64,000 nt of DNA from Acidobacteriota bacterium (GCA_003225555.1 QIAM01000077.1:1-64000), one strand, 5' to 3'; positions 1 to 8,893 are shown, counted from the first letter of the stretch. Program-made: numbers and translations. The notes: generated by a model not told the origin, from the sequence alone.

Positions 1-1046
1 GGACAAACATAGTGGTCGTGCTCGGGATCGTAGACGAAGACTGCGGTGGTGAAGCGTCCCCTGCCGGGGTTGTCTTTTTCCGCGCTCCCTTTGCCCAGGC
101 TGCCAACGGAGTCGACCTCCAACTCCGCCATCGCCTCGATGCTGCGGCGATTGGTGTAATCTGCGTCGGCCAGCATCTGCCGCGGCTTGCGGCCCAGGCG
201 GGCGGCGATGCGTCCCACCGCCGGCGCCAGTGGTTCGCTGTCAGGGGGAGCTTGCGTCACCTTCACGTCCACGATCAGCGACTGCGCCGCGTCGGCCGAG
301 ATCGGCACGTTGTAGTGGGGCGCGATGCCGCCGTCGGCCTGCCGCATCCGGCGCGCTTCCGGTTCGCTTACGCTGACTCGCGCCCGCGGCTTGCTGGGGC
401 GCAGTTTCTGCAGCTCTTCCAGTCCCTGCTCCAGCCGCTGTTGCCGCTCGCGTCGCGCCCGCCGCCGCGCCTGTTCCTCCCGGCTCGCGCCTTCTTCCTG
501 ATCCGGTTCCCCCATCTCCCGGACCCGTCGCCGCGCTCGTTCCAGGGGTTCCCCGATTTTCGCCTCGCCTTGAAAGCTGTCGCTCGCCGCCTGGGCTTTG
601 ATCTTGGTCCCGTCTTGCACCATCTGCTCCAGCGTGATCCACCCTTCCGCGCTCATCAGTCCCAACACTTGCGTGAATAACTCGTCTAACTCCGTCCGAT
701 ACTCCACCCGAAAACTGGACAGCGTGTGGTAGTTCACGGTTTCGCATCCCGTCAGCCATTGCAGCGCCGGCTCCCACTCGCAGCGCCGCGCCACTTCCCG
801 CGCCGACCCGATGCCCTGGCGGTAGGCCTAAATCCACAGACTGATCAGCAGCCGGGGATCGTAGGCGGGCCGCCCGCCTTCCTCCTCGCTGCACTCGATG
901 CCTTCGTAGAAACCGTCCAGATCCAGACGCCCGGCCCGTTCCCAAATCGCCCGCGCCGGATGATCTTCCCCGATCAGTTGTTCCACATCCACCGCCCGCC
1001 ACAACATCTGCTCACGATTGCTCCTGCGGATTAAAGGCTCGCTCAT
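1..1046 (-). pseudogene. IS1182-type transposase, partial, with in-frame stop
   Basis: The minus strand encodes the N-terminal two thirds of a DDE transposase of the IS1182 type; the rest lies beyond the left edge. Reading from Met at 1046 (alternative 1082), it has the N-terminal DUF772-like region (DHPARAIWE, GRPAYDPRLLISLW), then NYHTLSSFR, QDGTKIKAQA and, next to the window edge, YDPEHDHYVCP, all characteristic of this family. An amber codon at 828-830 interrupts the frame directly after LLISLWI, where relatives have an aromatic residue before a Gly/Arg-rich stretch; the same frame is then open from 827 to position 1. One substitution therefore separates this copy from an intact gene. Terminal inverted repeats were not identified. 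Identity as a transposase is confident; whether the stop is real or a sequencing error is not decidable here. Confidence 0.8.
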
Positions 1047-1220
1047 GCACCCCAGCTTACCCCGCTTCTGAAACCTGTCCATTTACTTACTGGATGGTCT
1101 TTTCACAGCTTCCTCTTTTGCGAGAAGTGGGGCTTTTTCATTATTACCACTGAGGGCAGATCGGCACACCCGCGGCAACCAGACCTTTCCAAGCCTAGCG
1201 GCCTTTGCTAGCATTCCTAT

Positions 1221-1400
1221 ATGGCAACGGCGAAACAAAATCGGCGGCGGAGCGGCGCAGTCTCGCCTCCCTCCGCTCGCAAAGCGTTCGCCTCGAAGAA
1301 TCAGTCGCTACAGAAGCTGTACGCCCGCCTTGAACAGACGCCACCCGGCTCTGAAGAATCCAAGCGCATTTCCCAGCAAATCGTAGACACCATCGGTTAG
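1221..1400 (+). CDS. small basic hypothetical protein
   Basis: A 59-codon frame begins at ATG 1221 and ends with TAG at 1400. The product is rich in Lys, Arg, Ser and Gln in its first half, with an amphipathic C-terminal half (LQKLYARLEQ, SKRISQQIVDTI). No family is recognised. No strong Shine-Dalgarno lies upstream. The next frame starts three bases after this stop, which suggests translational coupling if both are real. It is supported only by open frame, plausible composition and spacing, so confidence is low. Confidence 0.4.
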   Translation: MATAKQNRRRSGAVSPPSARKAFASKNQSLQKLYARLEQTPPGSEESKRISQQIVDTIG

Positions 1401-1403
1401 CTC

Positions 1404-1703
1404 ATGGCGGCCGTTAAAATCAGGCCGCCCCGGGATGCCCGGTGCCGCGCCTATCGTAACCATTTACGCGATCGAGTTGAGCGGCGACAATTCGTCGCGA
1501 TGGCCATAGAACTGGATCAGTGGTTGAAGAGTAACCCTGAAGCTCCAGACTTGGGAGAAGCCCCGGAATGCTGCACAAATTTTTTGACTCCTTCACCGTC
1601 TGCGGGGGAGGGCGAATGTATTAAGACCCTCTTCACGATCTACGCTCCAGGTAAACCCTGCCGGGGAAGCGTCGATTTGGATCAATGGGAGAAGCTGGGC
1701 TGA
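1404..1703 (+). CDS. hypothetical protein
   Basis: A 99-residue frame immediately downstream of the small frame ending at 1400. The N-terminus is Arg-rich; the middle holds AIELDQWLKSNPEAPDLG and a Cys pair (ECC), with TLFTIYAPGKP near the end. No signal peptide, membrane segment or known motif is visible. A stem-loop at 1761-1783 follows, between this gene and the convergent gyrA, as expected after a transcribed unit. Function unknown; it could be a chance frame. Confidence 0.35.
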   Translation: MAAVKIRPPRDARCRAYRNHLRDRVERRQFVAMAIELDQWLKSNPEAPDLGEAPECCTNFLTPSPSAGEGECIKTLFTIYAPGKPCRGSVDLDQWEKLG

Positions 1704-1760
1704 CTTGGCGAGCCATCCGAGGCGGATGGACCTTCCATGTCGGAGCACCGGGTGCCCCTA

Positions 1761-1783
1761 GGTCTCGCGGCCTTTGCGAGACC
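1761..1783. terminator. stem-loop between convergent genes
   Basis: A perfect 8-bp inverted repeat (GGTCTCGC / GCGAGACC) encloses a 7-base loop in the gap between the plus-strand gene ending at 1703 and the minus-strand gyrA ending at 1805. There is no long T-run, so it is a candidate bidirectional terminator or transcript-end hairpin rather than a classical Rho-independent site. Confidence 0.4.
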
Positions 1784-1804
1784 GGAGATTTCGGCTGAAG
1801 TCCA

Positions 1805-4510
1805 CTACTGAATCAGCGTGCCTCCATTGCCCCCATTCGGCTCTTCGTCGGGGACGATGACTACGGCGGCGGCTACGCGGTCGCCGGGCTCGAGGTGGAG
1901 CAGGCGGACGCCTTGGGCGTTGCGGCCGGACTCGCGGATGGTCTTTGAATCCATGCGGATGATTTTGCCGTAGTGGCTGATCAACATGACCTCGGAGGAT
2001 TCGTCGACCTGGGCGATGCCGACGACCTTGCCATTGCGCTCGGTCGTCTTCAGGTTGATGACGCCTTTGCCGGCGCGATTGGTCAGGCGGTATTCGTCGG
2101 CGGGGGTGCGCTTGCCGAATCCGTTTTCGGTGACGGAGAGGATTAGGGAGCCTTTCACCGTCACGTCGATGACTTCGGGCTCGGCGGCGTCGTCCGTGCC
2201 ACTCGCGGGCGCTTGCGAGCCCGGGACAGCCGGGGCGGCTGGCCCCACATTTGCCGTTCCTACTTGTTCCGTGCCGGGCTTGGGGGTTGTGGCCATGCCT
2301 ACTACGTAGTCTCCCGCTTCGAGATTGATGCCTTTCACGCCGTAGGCGGAGCGGCCCATGGGGCGGACGTGGCTTTCGTCGAAGCGGACGGCCATGCCTT
2401 CGTGCGACGCCAGAAAGATGATCTGGTTGCCGTCGGTGATGCGCGCGGCCACTAGTTCATCGCCTTCCTCGATGAGGATGGCTTTGATGCCGACGGACAG
2501 CACGTGCGTGAACTCGCGCAGTTCAGATTTCTTTACCAGGCCGTTGCGGGTGGCGAAGAAGATGTATTTGCCTTCTTCTTCGAGATTGCGGACGGCGAGC
2601 ATGGTACGCACGGTCTCGCCGGGTTGCAGCCCCACAAGGTTGCCGATGTGCTTGCCTTTGCCCGCGGCGCTGACGTCGGGGACCTCGTAAACCTTGAGCC
2701 AGTAGACGCGGCCCTTGTTGGTGAAGATCAAAATGTAGGCGTGGGTTGACGCGATGAAGAGATGCTCGACGAAATCTTCGTCGCGGGTCTTCATGCCGGT
2801 GCGGCCCGTGCCTCCGCGGCGCTGCATGCGGTAGGTGGAGATGGGCGTGCGCTTCATGTAGCCAGAATGGCTGACGGTGACGGCGGTCTGCTCGTCGGCG
2901 ATCAGGTCTTCGAGAACGATTTCGGCGGCTTCGTCTTCGATGCGGGTGCGGCGCTCGTCACCGTAGAGCTTCTTCACTTCTTCAAGCTCTTTGATGATCA
3001 CGGCGCGCAGCTTTTTCTCGGAAGCGAGAATGGATTCGTACTCGGCGATATTGTCGCGCACCTGCTTCAACTCGTTCGAGATTTCGTCGATGGAGAGCTT
3101 GGTCAGGCGGTGCAACTGCAATTCGAGAATCGCGTCAGCCTGCTTGGAGGTAAACGGCTTTTCGGGCGCCAGCTTGGGAGCGCGGCCAGTCGTATTGATT
3201 TCGATTTTCTTGCCACCGAAAAACGCGACCAAATTCTCGCGGGCCTCGGCGCGGTTGGCGCTGCCGCGGATGATTGCAATGACGTTGTCGAGATGGTCGA
3301 GGGCGGTGAGATAGCCTTCGAGAATGTGCTCGCGGTCTTTTGCCTTCGCCAGCAGGTAGGCAGTGCGGCGCCGGACTACGTCAACGCGGTGCTCGATGAA
3401 ATATTTGATAGTCGGGATCAATCCCAGTTCGCGGGGCTGGCCATTGCATACTGCAAGCAGGATCATCGAGAAGCTCTCCTGCATCTGCGTATGCTTGAAG
3501 AGCTTGTTGAGAACAATTTGGGGTTCTGCCCCCCGCTTCAGTTCTACGACTATGCGCATGCCGTCGCGGTCGCTTTCGTCGCGAATGTCGGAGATGTCTT
3601 CGATGTCTTTGTCGTTGACGAGCTGGGCGATGCGCTCGACCAGGCGGGCCTTGTTTACCTGATAGGGAATTTCGGTGACGATAATGGCCTGGCGGTCCTT
3701 GGTGAGGGTTTCGATCGCGGCTTTGGCGCGCACCATGAAGCGTCCGCGGCCGGTGCGATAGGCCTCGAAGATTCCGGCGCGTCCGTGGATGACGCCGGCA
3801 GTGGGAAAATCGGGGCCGAGCACGTACTTCAAGACTTCGGCTAGCTGCGCGTTGGGATTGTTGATCAGGGTGATCGTGGCGTCGACGATCTCGGTCAGAT
3901 TGTGGGGCGGAATCTTGGTGGCCATGCCGACGGCGATTCCGTCGGAGCCGTTGATGAGCAGATTCGGAATGCGGGTCGGAAGAACGTCGGGCTCGACTTC
4001 ACTGCCATCGTAGTTGGGATGGAAGTCGACGGTATCTTTGTCGAGATCCTCAAGCAGCGCGGTAGCAACCTGGTTCAATTTCGCTTCGGTGTAGCGATCC
4101 GCCGCCGGCGGATCACCATCAACAGAGCCGAAGTTTCCCTGCCCAAAGATCAGCGGATAGCGCATGCTCCAAGGCTGCGCCAGGCGGACGAGAGCGTCAT
4201 ACACCGCGAGATTGCCATGCGGATGGTACTTGCCCATCACTTCGCCGACGATCCGGGCGCACTTGCGCGTAGCCTTGTTCGGCTGCAGCCCCATTTGCTG
4301 CATCGTGTAGAGAATGCGGCGATGCACGGGCTTTAGACCGTCTTTGACGTCGGGGAGAGCGCGGCCGATGATCACTGACATCGAATAGTCGAGATAGGAG
4401 CGGCGCATCTCTTCTTCGATGTTGACGGGTTGAATGTTCAGGGCGCCGGGACTGCCGTCGCCGCCGGGAGGAGGTGTCAATGGGAGTTCGGGATTCTGGT
4501 CGTCGGGCAT
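1805..4510 (-). CDS. gyrA: DNA gyrase subunit A
   Basis: This 901-residue protein is the breakage-reunion subunit of DNA gyrase, which with GyrB introduces negative supercoils using ATP. The N-terminal winged-helix/tower region holds the catalytic tyrosine in the RYTE motif (Tyr140, equivalent to E. coli Tyr122). The C-terminal beta-pinwheel has a GyrA box QRRGGTG near residue 566, which separates it from ParC. The quinolone-resistance region reads HPHGNLAVYD at residues 96-105: the positions equivalent to E. coli Asp82 and Ser83 are Asn100 and Leu101, while Asp87 is kept as Asp105. A low-complexity Pro/Ala/Gly insert lies in the pinwheel near residues 743-780. Length fits the family (about 800-900). 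The neighbours are unrelated and gyrB is not in the window. Confidence 0.97.
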   Translation of the reverse strand: MPDDQNPELPLTPPPGGDGSPGALNIQPVNIEEEMRRSYLDYSMSVIIGRALPDVKDGLKPVHRRILYTMQQMGLQPNKATRKCARIVGEVMGKYHPHGNLAVYDALVRLAQPWSMRYPLIFGQGNFGSVDGDPPAADRYTEAKLNQVATALLEDLDKDTVDFHPNYDGSEVEPDVLPTRIPNLLINGSDGIAVGMATKIPPHNLTEIVDATITLINNPNAQLAEVLKYVLGPDFPTAGVIHGRAGIFEAYRTGRGRFMVRAKAAIETLTKDRQAIIVTEIPYQVNKARLVERIAQLVNDKDIEDISDIRDESDRDGMRIVVELKRGAEPQIVLNKLFKHTQMQESFSMILLAVCNGQPRELGLIPTIKYFIEHRVDVVRRRTAYLLAKAKDREHILEGYLTALDHLDNVIAIIRGSANRAEARENLVAFFGGKKIEINTTGRAPKLAPEKPFTSKQADAILELQLHRLTKLSIDEISNELKQVRDNIAEYESILASEKKLRAVIIKELEEVKKLYGDERRTRIEDEAAEIVLEDLIADEQTAVTVSHSGYMKRTPISTYRMQRRGGTGRTGMKTRDEDFVEHLFIASTHAYILIFTNKGRVYWLKVYEVPDVSAAGKGKHIGNLVGLQPGETVRTMLAVRNLEEEGKYIFFATRNGLVKKSELREFTHVLSVGIKAILIEEGDELVAARITDGNQIIFLASHEGMAVRFDESHVRPMGRSAYGVKGINLEAGDYVVGMATTPKPGTEQVGTANVGPAAPAVPGSQAPASGTDDAAEPEVIDVTVKGSLILSVTENGFGKRTPADEYRLTNRAGKGVINLKTTERNGKVVGIAQVDESSEVMLISHYGKIIRMDSKTIRESGRNAQGVRLLHLEPGDRVAAAVVIVPDEEPNGGNGGTLIQ

Positions 4511-4885
4511 TTTTGGCTCTTGGTTTTTAGCTGTTGGCTGTTAGCTTGAACCAGTCACGATTCTGTCTTTGACCGGGGTGTTCTTCTTTTCGGGTGAAGT
4601 CTTGTAACTGACTGTATTTATAGGATGTTACGGGTCCTGAGAACTGGGTTCATTATAGCATGTTTGACCACTTCTCGTGGGCGTGAAAGTGACGTGGATG
4701 ACCTTTCTGGTGCCTTGCCTAGTAGTTTTTCTTTCGCCCTCTCGGGGCTTGTTCGTGGGGTGTTTACACCCACAGCTTACGCTGTGGGCTGCATTCTTTC
4801 GCCGCTTCGCGGCTGGAGCATGGCGGCTTGCTGCAGCGTTTTTCGACGCACATTCTCCGCACTTGAAGCGACGACTGGGGAGCGC
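4511..4885. other. intergenic region upstream of gyrA with hairpins
   Basis: No gene is supported here. It must contain the minus-strand gyrA promoter and leader, but no clear consensus was picked out. It holds two perfect inverted repeats: an 8-bp stem with a TTAC loop at 4769-4788 (CCCACAGC / GCTGTGGG) and a 5-bp stem at 4801-4813 (GCCGC TTC GCGGC). They may end transcripts from the secreted-protein pair upstream or belong to a dispersed palindrome family. Confidence 0.5.
4769..4788. repeat. palindromic hairpin
   Basis: Perfect 8-bp stem and 4-base loop in the gap between gyrA and the secreted-protein pair. Together with the hairpins at 7419-7439 and 10004-10024 it has the form of short, perfectly paired repetitive extragenic palindromes. 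Confidence 0.5.
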
Positions 4886-5632
4886 TTATGGGCGGGTTAC
4901 TACTTCGTTGGGAGCGTTGGGCAGGATGAAGTGGACTCCGCGGGCTTGGTTGGACTTCAGGGTTTCGGGGAGATCGAGGGCGGTTAGTTCGATCTTCTTG
5001 TTCCAGTATCCGTCGGTGTAATAGTCACCGCGGGCGTATATCACGCTGCTGACTATGGTGTAGTCGCGCACTTCTTCGCTGTGGCCGTCGTGGAAGATGA
5101 GCACTGCGGGTGGAAGTTCACGCTTGGCGGGCGGATGCACAGCAGCACTGGGTGCGTGATGTGTACTTGGGCTCGCCGAAGCTATGACTCTGATGGGCTC
5201 GCGATCGTCGTGTGGGTTCTCGGATGCATCTCCGCTGTTTAGGCGGACGTAACGGTCTCCCTGGAGTTCGATCAACAGAGGTTGCGAGGCGGGAGCTGGC
5301 GGTCCCTCCGGAGTCTTTCCGAGCGCGGACAAGGCTTCCATCAAGTTGAGTGCTGAGGGCGCTGCGGCTGGAGACTCTGCGGGAGTCGCACTGCCGGAAA
5401 ACAGGGAATCGGAGAACAGTCCGAAGGGGAAAGCAGGCAGGCGATGCTGACCGTGGGCTTGGAGTTTTCGAAAGGCAGCGAAATCCGCGCCGGAAAGGGG
5501 GTTGCTCACGCCGGGCATCGAAGCCGGTGCGGCAGGTTTTGCATGCGAGGGAAAATGCGCGGTGACCGTGCTTTGCGCACATGTCCAGGGGGTAATGGCT
5601 GCTAACAGAACGGTCTGAAGCAGCCTTCGCAT
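4886..5632 (-). CDS. secreted hypothetical protein, paralogue of upstream gene
   Basis: The chosen start is ATG 5632, one base after the TGA of the upstream gene, giving 248 residues that begin with an export signal (MRRLLQTVLLAAITPWTCAQ). A frame extension to 5722 exists but overlaps the upstream gene and lacks a signal. The middle is Pro/Ala/Ser-rich and low complexity. The last 80 residues form a compact domain with VLIFHDGHSEEVRDYTIV and RGVHFILP, matching the C-terminus of the neighbour (VFKDGHQLEVGNYAIV, RGVTFQLP). The pair is therefore a tandem duplication, probably co-transcribed. This domain recurs in acidobacterial exported proteins of unknown role; I assign no function. Confidence 0.75.
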   Translation of the reverse strand: MRRLLQTVLLAAITPWTCAQSTVTAHFPSHAKPAAPASMPGVSNPLSGADFAAFRKLQAHGQHRLPAFPFGLFSDSLFSGSATPAESPAAAPSALNLMEALSALGKTPEGPPAPASQPLLIELQGDRYVRLNSGDASENPHDDREPIRVIASASPSTHHAPSAAVHPPAKRELPPAVLIFHDGHSEEVRDYTIVSSVIYARGDYYTDGYWNKKIELTALDLPETLKSNQARGVHFILPNAPNEVVTRP

Positions 5633-5633
5633 G

Positions 5634-6377
5634 TCAGTTGCCTTGCGCGTTCGGGGGCAATTGGAACGTAACGCCACGCTCTTCGTTCTTCTTCTGAGTC
5701 GAATCGAGATCGAGATCGGCAAGCGCGATCTTGCGGGAGTGTCCGGGTGTCAAGTCAAATAGCGTCTGGCCGACGATTGCATAGTTTCCCACTTCGAGCT
5801 GATGACCGTCTTTGAAGACTAGGATGGTCGGCTCCTGGGGAAGTTCAGGCGGCGCAGGAGTAGAGTCTGCGCGCTGCTCAGCGTGAGCCGGTGGCGGATC
5901 CTTTACAGGAGGAATGTACGATTCTTGACCACGGCCGCGGCGATCGAAGATGGTTGGGCCACCCTGGTATTCAGAATCATCCTCGGCGTACGGTTCGGGT
6001 TCCGCAGCGTATGGCACTGGAACGTAGATTGGGTATACCGCTCCGAACGCGGGAAAGAAATCTGCATTGCGATGATGGCGATGATGGCCGCGATCGAAAC
6101 CGGGATTGTTCATGGGGACCGTGGTAAAAAACTGCACCCCGTTCGACTGATTGAAATTCGGCGTGAACCCCATTGGACCTAGCGAGGTGACGCTGGGGGG
6201 CGTGCCGTTAATCGCGCGGCCGCCGAACCCGGGAGAGGTTACGGAAGCGGGTACACCATTGATTTGAGCGTAAGCGGCAGGAAGGAGAAAAACGAGCAGC
6301 AAGAAAACTCCAGAGACCGCAACGGTAGGCGCAATCCGGTGCCGCACAGAATTATGATACTCCAGCGAGCAAGTCAT
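5634..6377 (-). CDS. secreted hypothetical protein
   Basis: A 247-residue exported protein. The N-terminus has a basic region and a hydrophobic stretch (VFLLLVFLLPAAYAQ) ending in a plausible signal-peptidase site after AYA. It then shows Gly/Pro/Asn-rich sequence (two copies of an INGxPxSVTS motif), a His/Arg cluster (RGHHRHHRN) and a Pro-rich linker. The C-terminal domain is shared with the next gene (KDGHQLEVGNYAIV ... ERGVTFQLPP). It is the first gene of a two-gene unit with one base between stop and next start. The 6378-6602 gap is divergent with the PASTA gene and should carry both promoters. Confidence 0.75.
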   Translation of the reverse strand: MTCSLEYHNSVRHRIAPTVAVSGVFLLLVFLLPAAYAQINGVPASVTSPGFGGRAINGTPPSVTSLGPMGFTPNFNQSNGVQFFTTVPMNNPGFDRGHHRHHRNADFFPAFGAVYPIYVPVPYAAEPEPYAEDDSEYQGGPTIFDRRGRGQESYIPPVKDPPPAHAEQRADSTPAPPELPQEPTILVFKDGHQLEVGNYAIVGQTLFDLTPGHSRKIALADLDLDSTQKKNEERGVTFQLPPNAQGN

Positions 6378-6602
6378 GGCGCACTTTGAAAGCAGAGTTC
6401 GCTCTTCCAGCTATTAGATTAGATGGGTGGGTAGGCGGATGCCTGATTCGAAGTGTGGTCGCACGGCAACTTTGGCACGTTTCCGGGCTAGGGTAAGCTG
6501 CTGAGCAACAGTGAGTTACAGTTCGCAGCGCGCGTCGCTTATACTTTCAGCACCTTCTCAAGGTCTGTTTGATCGAGGTATTTTTCGACTCCTCTTTACT
6601 TT

Positions 6603-7373
6603 ATGAAGTCATTCATCCGCTTCGCGTTTTTGGCGCTCGTGTTGGTGATGGTGGCGCTGGTGTCGGCGCTCACGGCGATGCGATTCGCCATTCACGGACA
6701 GGAGGTCGCGGTGCCGGGCGTGATTGGGATGTCTCCGGCGGAAGCGGATCGTGCGGTGGCGGGGCTGGGATTGCAGATTGAAATTGAACGGCAGTATTAC
6801 AGTCCGCAGATTGCGGAGGGCAGGATCATGTCGCAGCTGCCGTTGCCGGGAACGAAAGTTAGACGAGGGTGGCAAGTGCGCGTGGCGCAGAGTTTGGGGC
6901 CGATCCGGGTGGCCATTCCCGATGTGACCGGGCAGAGTCAGCGAGCGGCAGAATTGAATGTGAAACGGCGCGGACTGGAGTTGACCTCGACGGCGCAGGT
7001 GCAGATGGGGGGCGTTCGCGAAGAGCAGGTGGTGGCGCAGAATCCGCCGGCGAATGCGAGCCAGGTGGCGGCGCCGAAAATCAGTTTGCTCGTGACGGCA
7101 GCGGCGGATCCGCAGGCCTTTGTGATGGCGAATTTTGTGGGGCAGCCGCTGGGGAGCGCTAGCAGAACCTTGCAGGATGCGGGATTCAAGTTGGGGAATG
7201 TTACGGTTGCGGTGCCGCAGGAGTCCAATGCCGAGGCCGCGCCAACGGAGCCCCCCGTTGCTCCGAGTGCGACTCCTCCGCAACCGACGCCCGCAAGCAT
7301 TGTCGTGTCTCAGAATCCGGCGGCGGGGCAGAAGGTTGTTGCGGGGGCGGTGGTGAGTTTTGAGGTGCGATAG
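6603..7373 (+). CDS. PASTA-domain membrane-anchored protein
   Basis: This 256-residue protein has one N-terminal membrane anchor (FIRFAFLALVLVMVALVSAL) followed by three PASTA repeats at about residues 39-100, 101-165 and 172-255. Each has the VPxVxGxxxxxA start and the QxPxxGxxV end (SQLPLPGTKV, AQNPPANASQV, SQNPAAGQKV). PASTA domains bind uncrosslinked peptidoglycan or muropeptides and usually sit on Ser/Thr kinases or class A PBPs, but no kinase or transpeptidase domain is present here. A Pro/Ala/Thr-rich linker lies inside the third repeat. It faces rsmB convergently; def, fmt and rsmB also neighbour the PASTA-kinase gene in many Gram-positives. Confidence 0.85.
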   Translation: MKSFIRFAFLALVLVMVALVSALTAMRFAIHGQEVAVPGVIGMSPAEADRAVAGLGLQIEIERQYYSPQIAEGRIMSQLPLPGTKVRRGWQVRVAQSLGPIRVAIPDVTGQSQRAAELNVKRRGLELTSTAQVQMGGVREEQVVAQNPPANASQVAAPKISLLVTAAADPQAFVMANFVGQPLGSASRTLQDAGFKLGNVTVAVPQESNAEAAPTEPPVAPSATPPQPTPASIVVSQNPAAGQKVVAGAVVSFEVR

Positions 7374-7418
7374 AAAGCGACCCTCAGCGGCTACAGCCGT
7401 GAACAATGTTGTCGGCAC

Positions 7419-7439
7419 GGCACGGCTTGAAGCCGTGCC
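7419..7439. repeat. palindrome between convergent genes
   Basis: A 21-base near-perfect palindrome (GGCACGGCTT G AAGCCGTGCC) in the 149-bp gap between the PASTA gene and rsmB, which converge. It can fold as a hairpin on either strand and probably ends transcripts from both sides. A partial GGCTACAGCC hairpin precedes it at about 7389-7398. Confidence 0.6.
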
Positions 7440-7522
7440 CTTTCAAAGCTACCCTTAAAAGTTCGTCCAGCAAGTTCATCGAATAGGTTCCTCAGACAGC
7501 GCCGTCAAAGTGTCGTTCCCTT

Positions 7523-8893
7523 CTAAACGCGCTCCAGGATCGCGACGAAGAAGCCGTCGCAGGGCTGAATGCCGGGAACTGTGCGCAGGTAGGGGCCGCG
7601 CGTGAGTGAGGAGGGATCCAACGAGATCAATTCGTCCTCTGCCTTCAGGCGAGCTAGTTCGGTGCGGCAGTCCAGCAAATTGAAAGATGCGTTGCCTGCC
7701 AAGGCTTGATCGACTACATCCTCGTTTTCTTCTTTTTCCAGCGAACAAGTTGAGTAGATGAGGCGTCCGCCGGGAGCTACGTGAGTCAAGGCGGAGCGCA
7801 GAATGAGGAGCTGAAGAGCTTGCAACTCGGGTAGATCGTCGGGCGTTAAGCGCCACTTTATTTCGGGATTGCGCGCGAGGGTTCCGGTGCCGGAGCACGG
7901 GACGTCGGCGAGGACTCGATCGAAAAGAGATCTCGCTGGAAGAGCACGCACGTCAGCGACGAGGATGGTTATGTTTCCCGATTGTTCTTGCCCGGGAAGG
8001 TTTTTGTGCGGATCCAACATGGTTTGCAGCAGACGAGCGCGGTGGGGATGGAGTTCTACAGCGGTAACACTGGCATCGGGATTGCGGTCTGCCATTGCCC
8101 GCGTCTTGCCGCCGGGCGCGGCGCAGCAATCAAGGATTTGGGATCCGTGGCCCACGAGGGCGGCGACCAGTTGGGAAGCTTCGTCCTGGATGACGACTCG
8201 GCCCTCGCGGAATGCACGGGTTTTGCTGATGTCTCCGCTTTGAATGCGTCGCGCAGAGGCGAGTAGCGTGGGGGAGGCGAGTTGAATCCCTTGCTTGGCA
8301 AGTTCGGCTTCAATCTCTGGATCGCGAAGGCGGATTGTTGTTGTCGGAATCGACTGGTTATATTCGCAGACTTGCCTAGCGGCAAGAAGCCCGTAGTCCT
8401 TCGTCCAACGATCGACCAGCCACCGCGGGTGCGCATAGGCGCGTGCGAGAGCTTCAGGAGAGTCTGCGGACTCGAGCGTGTGGGACGTGTCGCGGCTTGA
8501 CTGAGATTTGGCGGCGAGCTTGCGCAGAATTGCGTTGAGAAATGGGGCTGCGGAACGCTTGCGAGCGCGCTTGACCAGTTCTACGCCTTCGTGAATTGCG
8601 GCACGAGGAGGGATGCGGTCGAGCCAGCGAAGCTGGTAGAGAGCGAGGCGCAGGGCGATGAGGATTTCGAGATCGAGTTTGGAGATGGGCTGCGATGAGG
8701 TTTCCGCAATTTCATCGTCGAGGCGAGAGCGCCAGCGCAGAACGCCCATCACCAGTTCTGTGGTCAGAGCGTGATCCGCGGTTGAGAGCCTTCCGTATTT
8801 CGCGGAGTGGAGAAGTTCGGAGGTGTAGGCAGAGTCTCGCTCGACGCGGAGAAGTATGTCGAAGGAAGCGGCGCGAGCGGGGGAGGCAGGCAT
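7523..8893 (-). CDS. rsmB: 16S rRNA (cytosine-967 C5)-methyltransferase
   Basis: A 456-residue RsmB/Sun protein, which uses S-adenosylmethionine to methylate C967 of 16S rRNA. The N-terminal third is the NusB-like helical RNA-binding domain (ARAASFDILLRVERDSAYTS, DHALTTELVMGVLRWR). The C-terminal Rossmann methyltransferase has the SAM-binding motif CCAAPGGKT near residue 258, the PCSGTGTLARNPEIKW motif near 331 and the catalytic-cysteine motif YSTCSLEKEEN near 381, so both cysteines of the two-Cys mechanism are present. Length fits the family (about 430-460). It is the last gene of the minus-strand run aroC-def-fmt-rsmB, 85 bases after fmt. Confidence 0.95.
   Translation of the reverse strand: MPASPARAASFDILLRVERDSAYTSELLHSAKYGRLSTADHALTTELVMGVLRWRSRLDDEIAETSSQPISKLDLEILIALRLALYQLRWLDRIPPRAAIHEGVELVKRARKRSAAPFLNAILRKLAAKSQSSRDTSHTLESADSPEALARAYAHPRWLVDRWTKDYGLLAARQVCEYNQSIPTTTIRLRDPEIEAELAKQGIQLASPTLLASARRIQSGDISKTRAFREGRVVIQDEASQLVAALVGHGSQILDCCAAPGGKTRAMADRNPDASVTAVELHPHRARLLQTMLDPHKNLPGQEQSGNITILVADVRALPARSLFDRVLADVPCSGTGTLARNPEIKWRLTPDDLPELQALQLLILRSALTHVAPGGRLIYSTCSLEKEENEDVVDQALAGNASFNLLDCRTELARLKAEDELISLDPSSLTRGPYLRTVPGIQPCDGFFVAILERV

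Noticed and set aside
241-1002. A 253-codon minus-strand frame
   Set aside because: It is the alternative frame of the transposase; Gly/Arg/Ala-rich with no motif, whereas the transposase motifs lie in the other frame.
2762-3844. A 360-codon plus-strand frame
   Set aside because: Antisense shadow of gyrA, caused by its high-GC third positions.
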